From NCBI GenBank assembly GCA_044229775.1, contig JBGASH010000002.1:5403-69402 (forward strand): a stretch of 64,000 nucleotides of DNA, read 5' to 3'. Position 1 is the first letter of the stretch; each line of letters opens with the position of its first letter. Of this stretch, positions 43,866-52,650 are shown in pieces. The DNA is from JAHEYG01 sp044229775 (GTDB taxonomy: Bacteria; Bacteroidota; Bacteroidia; B-17B0; Aurantibacillaceae). Position numbers and translations under genes: made by a program. The notes under the pieces were generated by a model that saw only the letters and a program-made list of their open reading frames with translations, was not told the origin of the DNA and made no database searches.

Positions 43866-45427
43866 TTAAAAATCAAAATAAGTATTGTACAAACTGGTTT
43901 TAAAACTTAAATATATATACGCCGTATTATTGTTGGAGGCGTTAAATCCAAAAAAATCCTGTGCCCTGTAAGTTATGCCTAAACTAATGTTGGCGTTGTA
44001 TGCAGGGTTAATGGTGTAACCAAGTTTAAAGTTAATAATTTGATTGAAAAACAGATCATAATTCTGATAAGTATACAACTGGTAATTATAACGGGCATTT
44101 AAAAAGAAGCGTTTAAATTTATAATCACAGATTCCCACAAATTCTTTACCATATCCCGGGGTAAACGCAAGATTTTGATGATAGTGCGAATAACTTTGGT
44201 TAACGCCGTTGGTGGTAATTGGACTATTATAAGCGGTTTCGGTAACGTTATTGAACTCGGCCTGCAAGAACAGTTTTTTGATTTTAAAGGCGTCAAAATA
44301 CCGGAAGCCTGCCTGATAGCCAAACCCATTGCCTGTTTTTTGTGTGTTGCTGAGGTCATCGGCCATGATTTGACCATATATACTCAGTTTTTTAGTGATC
44401 TTAATATTAATATCGCCACCGATCAAAATGTTGTTCTTATTATTTAAACCGTATTGCTGTAAATTGGTAAATATAATGGGATTAAAATATTGCCAGTCGA
44501 GGTGCTGTGTATTTGTTTTATCACCGGTTTGCCAGATCATACCCTGAAAAAATCCCACATTGAGCCACTTGGTTAAATTTAAAGTTAGTTGTTGAAAGGC
44601 GGCCTTTTTTGAAAGAGTGTATGCCCGGTTCCGGTGGAATTTTCACTGGCCGAATCTAAATTCAACAACACAAAGCGTGCGGTATCGTTTGTGTACTGCA
44701 ACCTTCCCTTAAACCATTGTTGCGTAATTCGTGCATAAGGATAATTAAAGGCGTTGTCGCTAAGTAACAATGACCGATAGCCATTTCCTAGTTTTTGTTT
44801 GCCATGCCCGGCCTGAATGTTCACATTCTTCCAGGGTTGATAAGAAAAGAATCCCGACGACCAGGCATAATCGTAACCCGATGTTTTAAATTTTTTAAAG
44901 CGGCCCTGTCCCGGAACAACCTGCGTTTGATTATTGAAGTCGACCACATAATTCGGAAAATACGATTGCGTTTCGGCAAACATGGATTCAAAATAAAAAT
45001 CCTTTCCAATATAACCCGAGGCTATAAAGCCGCGTGTATTGGTGGATAATATTCTATTAAGCGTGTCATAACGGTCTTTACCTAACTCTATATTAAAGAG
45101 CGGATCAACCGAGAACCGGTATTTCTTTTCCTGATCTTTTACCTGAAGCAGGTGTTCAAAAAAAACTTTATCAAGGGCGGGATCGTCGGTAATAAAACGA
45201 AACACTTTATGGCTATCGATAACGTGAACATATTTATCTGAATAAAAATGAATGTACGGTTTAACACTTGTATGAATGGAAGAATCGGACTCGGCTAATT
45301 GCCTTTCGGTTAATAAGGCGTAATGGTAGTCGTTTGGTAAATTGTAGAATTGCGCTTTGGAAATGCAAAATGCAAGATGCAAAATGCAGAATGCAGTTTT
45401 AGTAGATATAGATAAGTTTATTCTCAA
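43866..45427 (-). pseudogene. Wzi-family outer-membrane protein, copy 1 (frameshifted)
   Basis: The first part (from a TTG at 45427 to about 44610) has the signal peptide and LGNGYRSLLLSDNAFNYPYAR; the second part (44600 to 43866) continues as GFFQGMIWQTGDKTNTQHLDW to the final barrel strands. They are joined by one missing base in the A-run of CAAAAAAGGCC (plus 44605-44610): adding one A restores one frame of about 520 aa, like copy 2. The signal peptide lies in an ATGCAAA repeat, and there is no ATG. It may be a real gene with sequence errors. Confidence 0.75.
45360..45395. repeat. ATGCAAA-word repeat inside a signal peptide
   Basis: AAATGCAAAATGCAAGATGCAAAATGCAGAATGC-like tandem words that encode AFCILHLAFCIS, the hydrophobic part of the Wzi-like signal peptide. 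The spacer behind it (45437-45467) holds TTAATTCTTAATTCTGCAT words. Confidence 0.75.
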
Positions 45428-45467
45428 GGATAAACATTCTTAATTCTTAATTCTGCATTATTAATTT

Positions 45468-46409
45468 TCACCATACTTTAACGCCTTCTTTTTTCTTGAA
45501 ATCTTCATAAACCATTTTGATCCCGGTTTCCAGACCGATCTTATGTTTCCAGCCAAGGCTATGCAAAAACGAAACATCCATTAGCTTGCGTGGTGTACCA
45601 TCCGGTTTAGAGAGGTCGTGTTTTATTTCGCCGGTGTAACCAACTATTTTTTGAACTAGCAGCGCCAGATCTTTAATAGTGAGGTCAACCCCTGTTCCCA
45701 CATTCACAATTTTTTGTCCGTCGTAATTTTTCATCAAGTGCAAGCACGCATCACCAAGATCGTCGGCATGTAAAAACTCGCGCATTGGTGAACCGCTTCC
45801 CCACATCTCAACCGATGGCGATTTTTTTTCTTTGCCTTCGTGAAATTTTCTTATCAATGCCGGCAACACATGCGAATTGTTAAGGTTGTAATTATCATTA
45901 GGGCCATACAAATTGGTGGGCATAACCGAAATAAAGTTGCAACCATATTGCCGTTTATACGACTCACACATTTTTATACCGGCAATTTTGGCAATGGCAT
46001 AAGGCTCATTGGTGTCTTCTAAAAGACCGGTCAGTAAATATTCTTCTTTTAAAGGCTGAGGCGCCATCTTAGGATAAATGCATGATGAACCCAAGAACAT
46101 TAATTTTTTTACGCCGTTCTCATACGAAGAATGGATCACATTGTTCTGGATCATCAAATTCTCATAAATAAAATCGGCTCTAAAGGTATTGTTGGCCTGA
46201 ATACCGCCTACTTTTGCAGCGGCTAAAAAAACGTATTCGGGCTTTTCGCTCGAAAAAAAATCACTAACGGCGCGTTGATTTTTCAGATCCAATTCGGCAG
46301 AAGATCGCGTGATCAGATTTTTGTACCCTTCTTTTTGGAGGCGACGCATGATGGCAGAACCCACCATACCTTTGTGTCCCGCAATATATATTTTAGCACC
46401 TAATTCCAT
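45468..46409 (-). CDS. fcl: GDP-L-fucose synthase
   Basis: 313 aa short-chain dehydrogenase that epimerises and reduces GDP-4-keto-6-deoxymannose to GDP-L-fucose. The N-terminal GHKGMVGSAIMRRL (NADP site), SSCIYPKMAPQPLKE and the catalytic YAIAKIAG (Tyr-x3-Lys) are visible. It lies 31 nt downstream of gmd, so both would act together to make GDP-L-fucose for surface glycans. Reading frame intact. Confidence 0.96.
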   Translation of the reverse strand: MELGAKIYIAGHKGMVGSAIMRRLQKEGYKNLITRSSAELDLKNQRAVSDFFSSEKPEYVFLAAAKVGGIQANNTFRADFIYENLMIQNNVIHSSYENGVKKLMFLGSSCIYPKMAPQPLKEEYLLTGLLEDTNEPYAIAKIAGIKMCESYKRQYGCNFISVMPTNLYGPNDNYNLNNSHVLPALIRKFHEGKEKKSPSVEMWGSGSPMREFLHADDLGDACLHLMKNYDGQKIVNVGTGVDLTIKDLALLVQKIVGYTGEIKHDLSKPDGTPRKLMDVSFLHSLGWKHKIGLETGIKMVYEDFKKKEGVKVW

Positions 46410-46440
46410 TCAATAAAGATTTACTGCAAATAAGAATTGT

Positions 46441-47525
46441 TTACTCGTGCTGGTTTAAAACATTATGTCCCCCTTCGAGTAAATATTTATCGCGCTTAAA
46501 GATCTCAAGATCGCTTGCCACCATCTCTTTGCATAATTGCTGAACGGTTCTTTTGGCAACCCATCCTAATTTTGTTTTGGCTTTAGTAGCATCGCCAACC
46601 AAAAGATCAACTTCGGCCGGTCTGAAATATTTTTCGTCGATCTCAATAACGGTTTTTCCGGTAGCTTTGTTAATGCCTTTTTCACTCGCGTCTTTGCCTT
46701 TCCACTCTATGGTTATTCCTACTTCGGCAAAAGCGAGCTCAATGAATTTACGAACGGTGATCTTAACACCGGTAGCTAAAACAAAATCATCGGGTTCTTT
46801 TTGCTGCATCATCATCCACATACCCTCTACGTAATCCTGGGCATGTCCCCAATCACGCTCGGCATCAATGTTACCCATAAATAATTTTTCCTGCATTCCT
46901 AAACTTATTTTTGCGGCGGCACGGGTGATCTTGCGGGTAACAAATGTTTCACCTCTAACCGGACTTTCGTGATTAAATAAAATACCATTGCAGGCAAACA
47001 TGCCGTAAGCTTCGCGGTAATTTTTAGTGATCCAATATGCGTAAACTTTTGCGACACCGTAGGGACTGCGTGGATAAAAAGGCGTTGTTTTTTGTGGAAC
47101 TTCCTGTACCAATCCAAACATTTCGATGTACCTGCTTGATAAAACGCTGTTTTCTTTTCCAAACCTAAAATGCGTATGGCTTCTAAGATCCTTAAAGCGC
47201 CTATAGCATCGGCATTGGCCGTATATTCGGGAGTTTCAAAACTAACTTTAACGTGACTTTGTGCTGCCAGGTTGTAAATTTCATCGGGTTGTACCTCCTG
47301 AACAATTCGTATAAGGTTGGTACTATCGGTAAGGTCGCCGTAATGCAGTTTAAACTGTACGTTCTTTTCGTGAAGATCGTGATATAAATGATCGATACGA
47401 TCGGTATTGAACATTGAACTGCGGCGCTTTACCCCGTGAACTTCGTAACCTTTATTCAATAAAAACTCAGCTAAATAAGCACCGTCTTGTCCGGTAACAC
47501 CTGTAATTAAAGCAACTTTTGGCAT
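46441..47525 (-). pseudogene. gmd: GDP-mannose 4,6-dehydratase, frameshifted at the catalytic Glu
   Basis: From the ATG at 47525 the frame gives VALITGVTGQDGAYLAEFLL through to FYQAGTSK, then runs out of frame; coding resumes in another frame at MFGLVQEVPQK through RSPYGVAKVYAYW to RPAEVDLLVGD. The frame breaks at plus 47119-47126: TCGAAATG where TCGGAAATG would encode Ser-Glu-Met. So the conserved TSE loop, holding the catalytic Glu, is lost by one missing G. The loop before TTPFYP is also one residue short. Because fcl next to it is intact, an assembly error is as likely as real decay. Confidence 0.85.
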
Positions 47526-47618
47526 ATTAAAAATTATGAGCCTTTTATGGGCTAGTGTAAAGAGCAATATTACGAAATTTTAACGAAAAACAGGCAGCTA
47601 AATACTCAATAATTTTAG

Positions 47619-47626
47619 TAGATTTG
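47619..47626 (+). promoter_or_regulatory. -7 element of the DUF3098-uppP-truB run
   Basis: TAGATTTG (TAnnTTTG), 30 nt before the DUF3098 ATG at 47657. No clear TTG at -33. Confidence 0.5.
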
Positions 47627-47656
47627 CATTGAATAAAGGGAATTAAATTCAGTTTT

Positions 47657-47893
47657 ATGAAGACCACATTTTCAAAGCAAAATTACCTCATTTTTTTGGC
47701 CGGTTTAGGCTTGATCGCACTGGGTTATATTTTAATGATCGGCGGTGGAAGTGATGATCCCAATGTGTTTAACCCATCTGTTTTTGACGCGCAGCGCATA
47801 ACCATAGCTCCTATGGTTTGTTTATTAGGTTTTGTGGTTGTAATTGTAGGTATTATGTGGCGATCTAAAAAAACCGAAAGTGAAACCAAATAA
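47657..47893 (+). CDS. DUF3098 membrane protein
   Basis: 78 aa with two TM segments (NYLIFLAGLGLIALGYILMI and PMVCLLGFVVVIVGIMW) and a basic tail; the loop holds DPNVFNPSVFDAQR. DUF3098 is usually found beside ftsX and uppP in Bacteroidota and has no known activity. Located 5 nt before the next gene. Confidence 0.86.
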   Translation: MKTTFSKQNYLIFLAGLGLIALGYILMIGGGSDDPNVFNPSVFDAQRITIAPMVCLLGFVVVIVGIMWRSKKTESETK

Positions 47894-47898
47894 TTATT

Positions 47899-48330
47899 TT
47901 GTCAGAACCTTTATCATCTTCATCCAAACCTGTAACGCCTCCTAAAAAAGGAAGGGGAATACGAAAATTCTTGCTCATCAGTTTATTGATCCTGGCATTA
48001 GCCGGAACGGCTTATTATTTTATTTGCGGATTAACTTACAGCGAAGGTTCGCGTTCGGGTGTTTTGATCAAGATCTCAAAACGCGGTTATTTTTTTAAAA
48101 CCTACGAAGGCGAATTATATATTGGCGGTTTTAGCGAAGGAGCCGGTGCCATGCTGGTGGCCCCACAGATTTTTCACTTTTCGGTTTTTCGTTCTGATGA
48201 GGCTATCTACAAACAATTGGAACAAAAACAAGGCGACAGAATAGTAATTGAATACAAACAGGTATTTAAAAATTTTTTCTGGCAGGGTGATACCGATTAT
48301 TTTATTTATAGCGTTAAAGAGGTAAAATAG
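47899..48330 (+). CDS. Single-pass membrane protein of the uppP cluster
   Basis: 143 aa from a TTG at 47899. A Ser/Pro-rich cytosolic N-terminus (SEPLSSSSKPVTPPKKG) leads to one TM helix (about 24-42) and an extracytoplasmic domain with YSEGSRSGVLIKISKRGYFFKTYEGELYIGG-type strands. It is often mislabelled as 6-phosphogluconate dehydrogenase; nothing of that enzyme is visible. Role unknown. Fixed neighbour of uppP. Confidence 0.75.
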   Translation: MSEPLSSSSKPVTPPKKGRGIRKFLLISLLILALAGTAYYFICGLTYSEGSRSGVLIKISKRGYFFKTYEGELYIGGFSEGAGAMLVAPQIFHFSVFRSDEAIYKQLEQKQGDRIVIEYKQVFKNFFWQGDTDYFIYSVKEVK

Positions 48331-48334
48331 ATCT

Positions 48335-49129
48335 ATGAGTTATTGGGACGCATTGCTTATTGCCATCATTGAAGGATTAACCGAATTCTTGCCTGTTTCT
48401 TCTACAGGGCATATGATGATCACTACAGCGTTACTGGGCTTGGAAGCAACACCGTTTGTAAAATTGTTTACCATTTGTATTCAGCTGGGCGCTATTTTAT
48501 CGGTGGTTGTGATGTACTTCAAACGGTTTTTTAAATCGATAAATTTTTATTTGAAATTAATTATCGCTTTTATTCCAGCCGCCATCGCGGGAATATTATT
48601 AGGAGATTACATTGACGCGGCTCTGGAAAATGTTTTTGGAGTTGCTGTAGCACTTTTTGTTGGAGGAATAATTTTATTGTTTGTAGATAAATGGTTTTCG
48701 AAGAACAGTTTGGATGATGAGGAAGCTATTTCGTTTGCCAAAGCGTTCAAAATAGGATTATTTCAGTGCCTTGCGCTTTTTCCTGGCGTTAGTCGTAGCG
48801 GTGCCACTATTATAGGCGGAATGACACAAAAACTGACGCGTAAGAACGCCGCCGAATTTTCTTTTTTTCTGGCTGTTCCAACCATGTTTGCCGCTACCGC
48901 TAAAAAATTGTTGGATTTTTATAAGGAGGGAATTAGCTTAAGTGGGAATGAAATTTCACTGTTGGTTTTTGGAAACGTGGTGGCATTTGTAGTAGCTCTG
49001 CTTGCTATTAAGTTTTTCATAAACATGCTCAATAAAAATGGTTTCCGTGGTTTTGGTTGGTATAGAATAATAGTGGGGGCGATCCTCATCATTTTATATT
49101 TACTCAAAGTTCCATTGAATGTTGTTTAA
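48335..49129 (+). CDS. uppP: Undecaprenyl-diphosphatase
   Basis: 264 aa, about eight TM helices. Removes a phosphate from undecaprenyl diphosphate to renew the lipid carrier for peptidoglycan and surface glycans. The two active-site motifs are visible: GLTEFLPVSSTGHM (about 13-26) and PGVSRSGATIIGG (about 150-162). Start at 48335 ATG, 4 nt after the previous stop. Confidence 0.96.
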   Translation: MSYWDALLIAIIEGLTEFLPVSSTGHMMITTALLGLEATPFVKLFTICIQLGAILSVVVMYFKRFFKSINFYLKLIIAFIPAAIAGILLGDYIDAALENVFGVAVALFVGGIILLFVDKWFSKNSLDDEEAISFAKAFKIGLFQCLALFPGVSRSGATIIGGMTQKLTRKNAAEFSFFLAVPTMFAATAKKLLDFYKEGISLSGNEISLLVFGNVVAFVVALLAIKFFINMLNKNGFRGFGWYRIIVGAILIILYLLKVPLNVV

Positions 49130-49134
49130 TTTTT

Positions 49135-49201
49135 TCTCGCAGGGGCGCAGGGTACGCTAAGTTATCCTAAAAAACCTCTGCGAACTTTGCGACTCTTCGC
49201 G
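49135..49201. repeat. Intergenic GC-rich repeat, diverged copy 3
   Basis: TCGCAGGGGCGCAGGG then CTCTGCGAACTTTGCGACTCTTCGCG (49176-49201), similar to 5056-5078 (CTGCGAACCCTGCGACTCCTCGC). It lies between uppP and truB. It has only part of the unit seen at 5.07 and 5.73 kb. Confidence 0.65.
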
Positions 49202-49208
49202 AAACCAA

Positions 49209-49910
49209 ATGCATAATTTTTACAACGGCGAAATAATCCTTATTAATAAACCTCTTACCTGGACTTCTTTCCAGGCAGTCAATAAATTAAAACACGGCTT
49301 AAAAAAGCACCCTTCGTTGTTTATCGATAATAAATTTGTGCACCTTAAAATAGGTCACGCCGGCACACTTGATCCTTTAGCAACCGGACTTCTCATCATT
49401 TGTACCGGAAAAAAAACAAAGGAGATCCAATCGTTTCAGGATCAGAAAAAAGAATATACCGGTACGTTTTTTATTGGCGCTACCACGCCTTGTTTTGATC
49501 TTGAGAAAGCAATTGACTTTACTTTTCCTACCGAACATATTACAGAGGAAATGATTGAAGAAGCGGCTAAAAAATTTACTGGAACTCAAATGCAAACTCC
49601 GCCTTTGTATAGTGCCGTTAGAGTAGAAGGCGAAAGGGCATATGATATTGCACGTGCCGGAGGAACGGTAGAGCTTAAGGCAAAGCCTATAGAAATCTCT
49701 GAATTCGAAATAACCGGGATAAGTTTACCAGAAGTACACTTTAGAATTGTTTGCAGTAAGGGAACCTATATTAGAAGCATTGCCCGCGACTTTGGATTAG
49801 AATTGAAAAGCGGAGCGCATTTAACGGCCTTGTGCCGTACTAAAATAGGTGAATACACTTTGGAAAATGCCGTTAGTCCCGAGGAGTTTTTAAAACACCT
49901 TATGGTTTAA
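49209..49910 (+). CDS. truB: tRNA pseudouridine(55) synthase
   Basis: 233 aa. Converts U55 in the TPsiC loop of tRNA. Catalytic Asp in GTLDPLATGLL (about 56-66) and the GTYIRSIARDFG region (about 188-199) are present; it begins FYNGEIILINKPLTWTSF. Fixed partner of uppP in Bacteroidota. Its last 11 nt overlap the convergent lipoprotein gene. Confidence 0.95.
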   Translation: MHNFYNGEIILINKPLTWTSFQAVNKLKHGLKKHPSLFIDNKFVHLKIGHAGTLDPLATGLLIICTGKKTKEIQSFQDQKKEYTGTFFIGATTPCFDLEKAIDFTFPTEHITEEMIEEAAKKFTGTQMQTPPLYSAVRVEGERAYDIARAGGTVELKAKPIEISEFEITGISLPEVHFRIVCSKGTYIRSIARDFGLELKSGAHLTALCRTKIGEYTLENAVSPEEFLKHLMV

Positions 49911-50655
49911 TGATCACATTCATTTTTTGAAAGTGATAACCGCTTTGAAACTTAAAGGTTTTATTACCGAATAATTGAAAATTGTTTTTTCGGAATTCGA
50001 TCACGATCTGGCCATTATTTGTTGAGTTGAGCGCGCTAAGTTCGGTTGGCGAAAAACTAACGGTGGTAACACCACTACCTAATTCTTTAAGCGTTGTAGA
50101 ATTGGTAAGATCGCTAATGTAAATGGAAATTTCGTCGGCACCGCTAACGCCATTCAGATCAAACGTAGTGTTTTGTCCTTTGTGAATGGTATCGGTCAAG
50201 CCGGTATAGCCGGTGAACAAAGGGAAAGGGGCGCCGTTACTGTAATTAATGGCCGGAACACTTCCGGCGCCTGTAACCACCCAATTATGATCTAAACCAA
50301 AGGAAGTATTGGTGCTGTCTTTATAATAGATCATGCCTCCTGTATTGATTAATTTTAAAGTAACCCCACTTATAGAAACAGTACCGCCATTTAAAGTAGT
50401 GCCCGAAATGGCGCTGTTGCCCGCCATTGGTACCGACGAAAACATAGCGGTAGTAATTCCCCCACCCGGAGTTAAAGTAGCAGAACCTGTATTTAGTAAC
50501 GACCACTGAAAAGACGTGAGAACACCATAATAAATATTTTTATTAGCGGCTGGCGAACTGGTAGTATTATCGGGGGTAGGATTAGCGGTATCTTTTTTGC
50601 AAGATGAAAAAACAAAAGCGAAGGTGAAAAACACTATGAGCTTAGAGATATTCAT
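49900..50655 (-). CDS. Lipoprotein, paralogue of the neighbouring gene (1)
   Basis: 251 aa with a lipobox (FAFVFSSC, Cys19). A low-complexity linker (TPDNTTSSPAANK) precedes a beta-rich domain: IYYGVLTSFQW, SGVTLKLINTGG, GQNTTFDLNGVSGADEISIYI and VTTVSFSPTELSAL. It matches the next gene in order of strands (IYYGV, ADE, VSFSxxEL), so they are tandem paralogues. Family unknown. Its ATG overlaps the other's stop by one base. Confidence 0.7.
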   Translation of the reverse strand: MNISKLIVFFTFAFVFSSCKKDTANPTPDNTTSSPAANKNIYYGVLTSFQWSLLNTGSATLTPGGGITTAMFSSVPMAGNSAISGTTLNGGTVSISGVTLKLINTGGMIYYKDSTNTSFGLDHNWVVTGAGSVPAINYSNGAPFPLFTGYTGLTDTIHKGQNTTFDLNGVSGADEISIYISDLTNSTTLKELGSGVTTVSFSPTELSALNSTNNGQIVIEFRKNNFQLFGNKTFKFQSGYHFQKMNVIIKP

Positions 50656-51422
50656 TAAATGATACTCACATTATATTTTTCCATTTTATAACCTAACCTG
50701 AATTTATATTTTTTTCCGTTAAAGGTCTCGTAAAAGGTTTTGTAACAAGTGATCACTATTACACCTGTTGGAGTAGCGGAAAGATGACTTAATTCATACA
50801 AACTAAAAGATACCGTTTTCGCTTGTGTACTCACGTTTTTGGTGGGCGTATTTGTTAAGCGATCGGTAATAAATATTTCTACCTCATCGGCATTAGTGAT
50901 ATCGGCCAATTTTAATAATAAAATAGATTTTGTGTTAACGGTATCCGGTAACAAACTGTATCCTAAATAATCTGGAAAAGCCGCTTCCATTTTGTAACTG
51001 AAAGGTTTTACATCATCGGCTCCGCTAATGGAACACAAATAGGTCGACTGCAAAAAATTATTTAATGGCGCTTCATAATAGGTAACACCATCCTTTGTGG
51101 TTTTATTAAGCCAAATATTATTAATGCTTACGGCCCCAACATCCTGCGAAGTAGAACCAATAACGTTATTCGCAATTAAGGGACTAGCCGAAAAAAGCGC
51201 CTGTAATTCACCGGTGGGATTGGATAACGATCCATCATCAAGCAATACGTTTTTGCTTACCGTCATAACCCCGTAATAAATGGGCGCTTTGGATTGTTGA
51301 GTGTTGGAACTCGAAATAATATCAGGCCCTGAATTTTTACAGGAAAATAAGAATACCAAAGCAACAAATAGTATTAGATGCACGGCCCTCTCTCTAAAAT
51401 ATGTCGATCGTTCTTTTTTCAA
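50655..51422 (-). CDS. Lipoprotein, paralogue of the neighbouring gene (2)
   Basis: 255 aa with a lipobox (ALVFLFSC). Beta-rich mature domain: APIYYGVMTVSKNVLLDDG, VGAVSINNIWLNKTT, LLLKLADITNADEVEIFI and KTVSFSLYELSHLS, then KKYKFRLGYKMEKYNV. Parallel to 49900-50655 but clearly diverged, consistent with an old tandem duplication. Function unknown. Confidence 0.7.
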   Translation of the reverse strand: MKKERSTYFRERAVHLILFVALVFLFSCKNSGPDIISSSNTQQSKAPIYYGVMTVSKNVLLDDGSLSNPTGELQALFSASPLIANNVIGSTSQDVGAVSINNIWLNKTTKDGVTYYEAPLNNFLQSTYLCSISGADDVKPFSYKMEAAFPDYLGYSLLPDTVNTKSILLLKLADITNADEVEIFITDRLTNTPTKNVSTQAKTVSFSLYELSHLSATPTGVIVITCYKTFYETFNGKKYKFRLGYKMEKYNVSII

Positions 51423-51568
51423 GTCAAAGGATAGATGGCAAAATTACGTAAAAAAGCCCTTTATTTTATACTCAAATTATTTCTCTGAGCCGGCTTAACC
51501 CCATTAGGGGGACTTAATTAGTAATAAACTTAATTAATTTACGCAATATAAACAATACAGTATTCATC

Positions 51569-51614
51569 ATTTAGGGTTATTTAAGGGTTCTTTATCCCAA
51601 TAAATCCCCTAAAT
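51569..51614. promoter_or_regulatory. 8-bp inverted repeat overlapping a promoter
   Basis: ATTTAGGG (51569-51576) and CCCTAAAT (51607-51614), 30 bp between; the right arm overlaps the TAAATTTG -7 element at 51610-51617. Could be an operator for the nucleotidyltransferase operon. Confidence 0.35.
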
Positions 51615-51617
51615 TTG
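51610..51617 (+). promoter_or_regulatory. -7 element of the nucleotidyltransferase operon
   Basis: TAAATTTG (TAnnTTTG), 22 nt before the ATG at 51640. Confidence 0.5.
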
Positions 51618-51639
51618 TGTTCAATAGCTATAGAAAACT

Positions 51640-52650
51640 ATGCAGATCATCATTCCAATGGCGGGTAAAGGTAAACGCATGCGCCCGCATACTTTAACTG
51701 TTCCAAAACCTTTAATTGCTGTGGCCGGAAAACCAATAGTTCAACGCCTTGTGGAAGATATTACCAAAGTGTGCGGACAAAAAGTAAATGAGATCGCCTT
51801 TGTGATCGGTCCTGATTTTGGAAAAGAAGTGGAACAAAGTTTGATCAAAATTGCCGAAGGTCAGGGTGCAAAAGGAAGCATTTATTATCAGGAAAAAGCT
51901 TTAGGAACCGCTCACGCGATTATGTGCGCCAAAGATGCCATTAAGGGAAAAACAGTTGTGGCTTTTGCTGATACGTTATTTAAAGCCGATTTTGTTATGG
52001 ATACCGAAAAGGAAGGGGTTATTTGGGTACAAAAAATTGATGATCCCCGTCAGTTTGGAGTAGTTAAGTTGAACGAGAAGGGCGTGATAACCGATTTTGT
52101 AGAAAAGCCGGCCAACTTTGTAAGTGATCTGGCCATTATTGGCATTTATTATTTTAAAGACGGCGATTATCTGAAAAAAGAATTGCAACATTTACTGGAT
52201 AATGATATAAAAGAAAAGGGCGAGTATCAACTTACCAACGCGCTCGAAAACATGAAAGCAAAAGGTACCGCTTTTTTTCCGGGTAAGGTTACCGAGTGGT
52301 TGGATTGCGGCAATAAAGACGCCACAGTTTATACCAATCAGCGTTTGTTGGAATTTGATAAAGGAAAACCCGGACTAAAAGGAAAAACGATCAGCATCGA
52401 AAACAGTATTGTGATAGAACCATGTTACATTGGAGATAATGTTAAGATCACTAATTCTATTATTGGTCCGCACGCGAGTATTGGCGCCAACTCGGTTGCC
52501 GATAATTCCATTATAAAGAATTCAATTATTCAGGCTTCCTGCAAAATAAGTTCGGCAACTATTTCTAATAGTATGATGGGCGAGGGTGCTGAAGTTAAAG
52601 GCAAGGCACTCGATTTAAGCATTAGCGATTACACACAGATCATTGCGTAA
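51640..52650 (+). CDS. Sugar-phosphate nucleotidyltransferase with LbH tail
   Basis: 336 aa. The NTP-transferase domain opens IIPMAGKGKRMRPHTLTVPK (GxGxRxxP...PK), the activation site of glucose-1-phosphate thymidylyl/uridylyl-type enzymes, with YYQEKALGTAHAI (about 89-101) and IWVQKIDDPRQFG. The tail (about 255-336) is a left-handed beta-helix of hexapeptides (IENSIVIEPCYIGDNVK..., SIIGPHASIGAN). Makes an NDP-sugar for surface glycans; the exact sugar is unknown. First gene of an operon with the TPR protein (8-nt overlap). Confidence 0.88.
   Translation: MQIIIPMAGKGKRMRPHTLTVPKPLIAVAGKPIVQRLVEDITKVCGQKVNEIAFVIGPDFGKEVEQSLIKIAEGQGAKGSIYYQEKALGTAHAIMCAKDAIKGKTVVAFADTLFKADFVMDTEKEGVIWVQKIDDPRQFGVVKLNEKGVITDFVEKPANFVSDLAIIGIYYFKDGDYLKKELQHLLDNDIKEKGEYQLTNALENMKAKGTAFFPGKVTEWLDCGNKDATVYTNQRLLEFDKGKPGLKGKTISIENSIVIEPCYIGDNVKITNSIIGPHASIGANSVADNSIIKNSIIQASCKISSATISNSMMGEGAEVKGKALDLSISDYTQIIA

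Noticed and set aside
46553..46834. Antisense reading frame over gmd
   Set aside because: Shadow frame opposite strong coding sequence; no promoter or homology, as for the other opposite-strand frames in the window.
44600..47130. Programmed frameshifting as an explanation for the split gmd and Wzi-like genes
   Set aside because: The breaks do not share a slippery heptamer or a following structure, and lie in families not known for recoding.
47899..48330. 6-phosphogluconate dehydrogenase
   Set aside because: The name is sometimes attached to this protein, but it has a single TM helix and no nucleotide-binding or catalytic motif of that enzyme.
51498..51511. CCCC-ATTA-GGGG hairpin as a terminator for the lipoprotein genes
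   Set aside because: It lies upstream of both divergent genes, has only 4 bp and no T-run.
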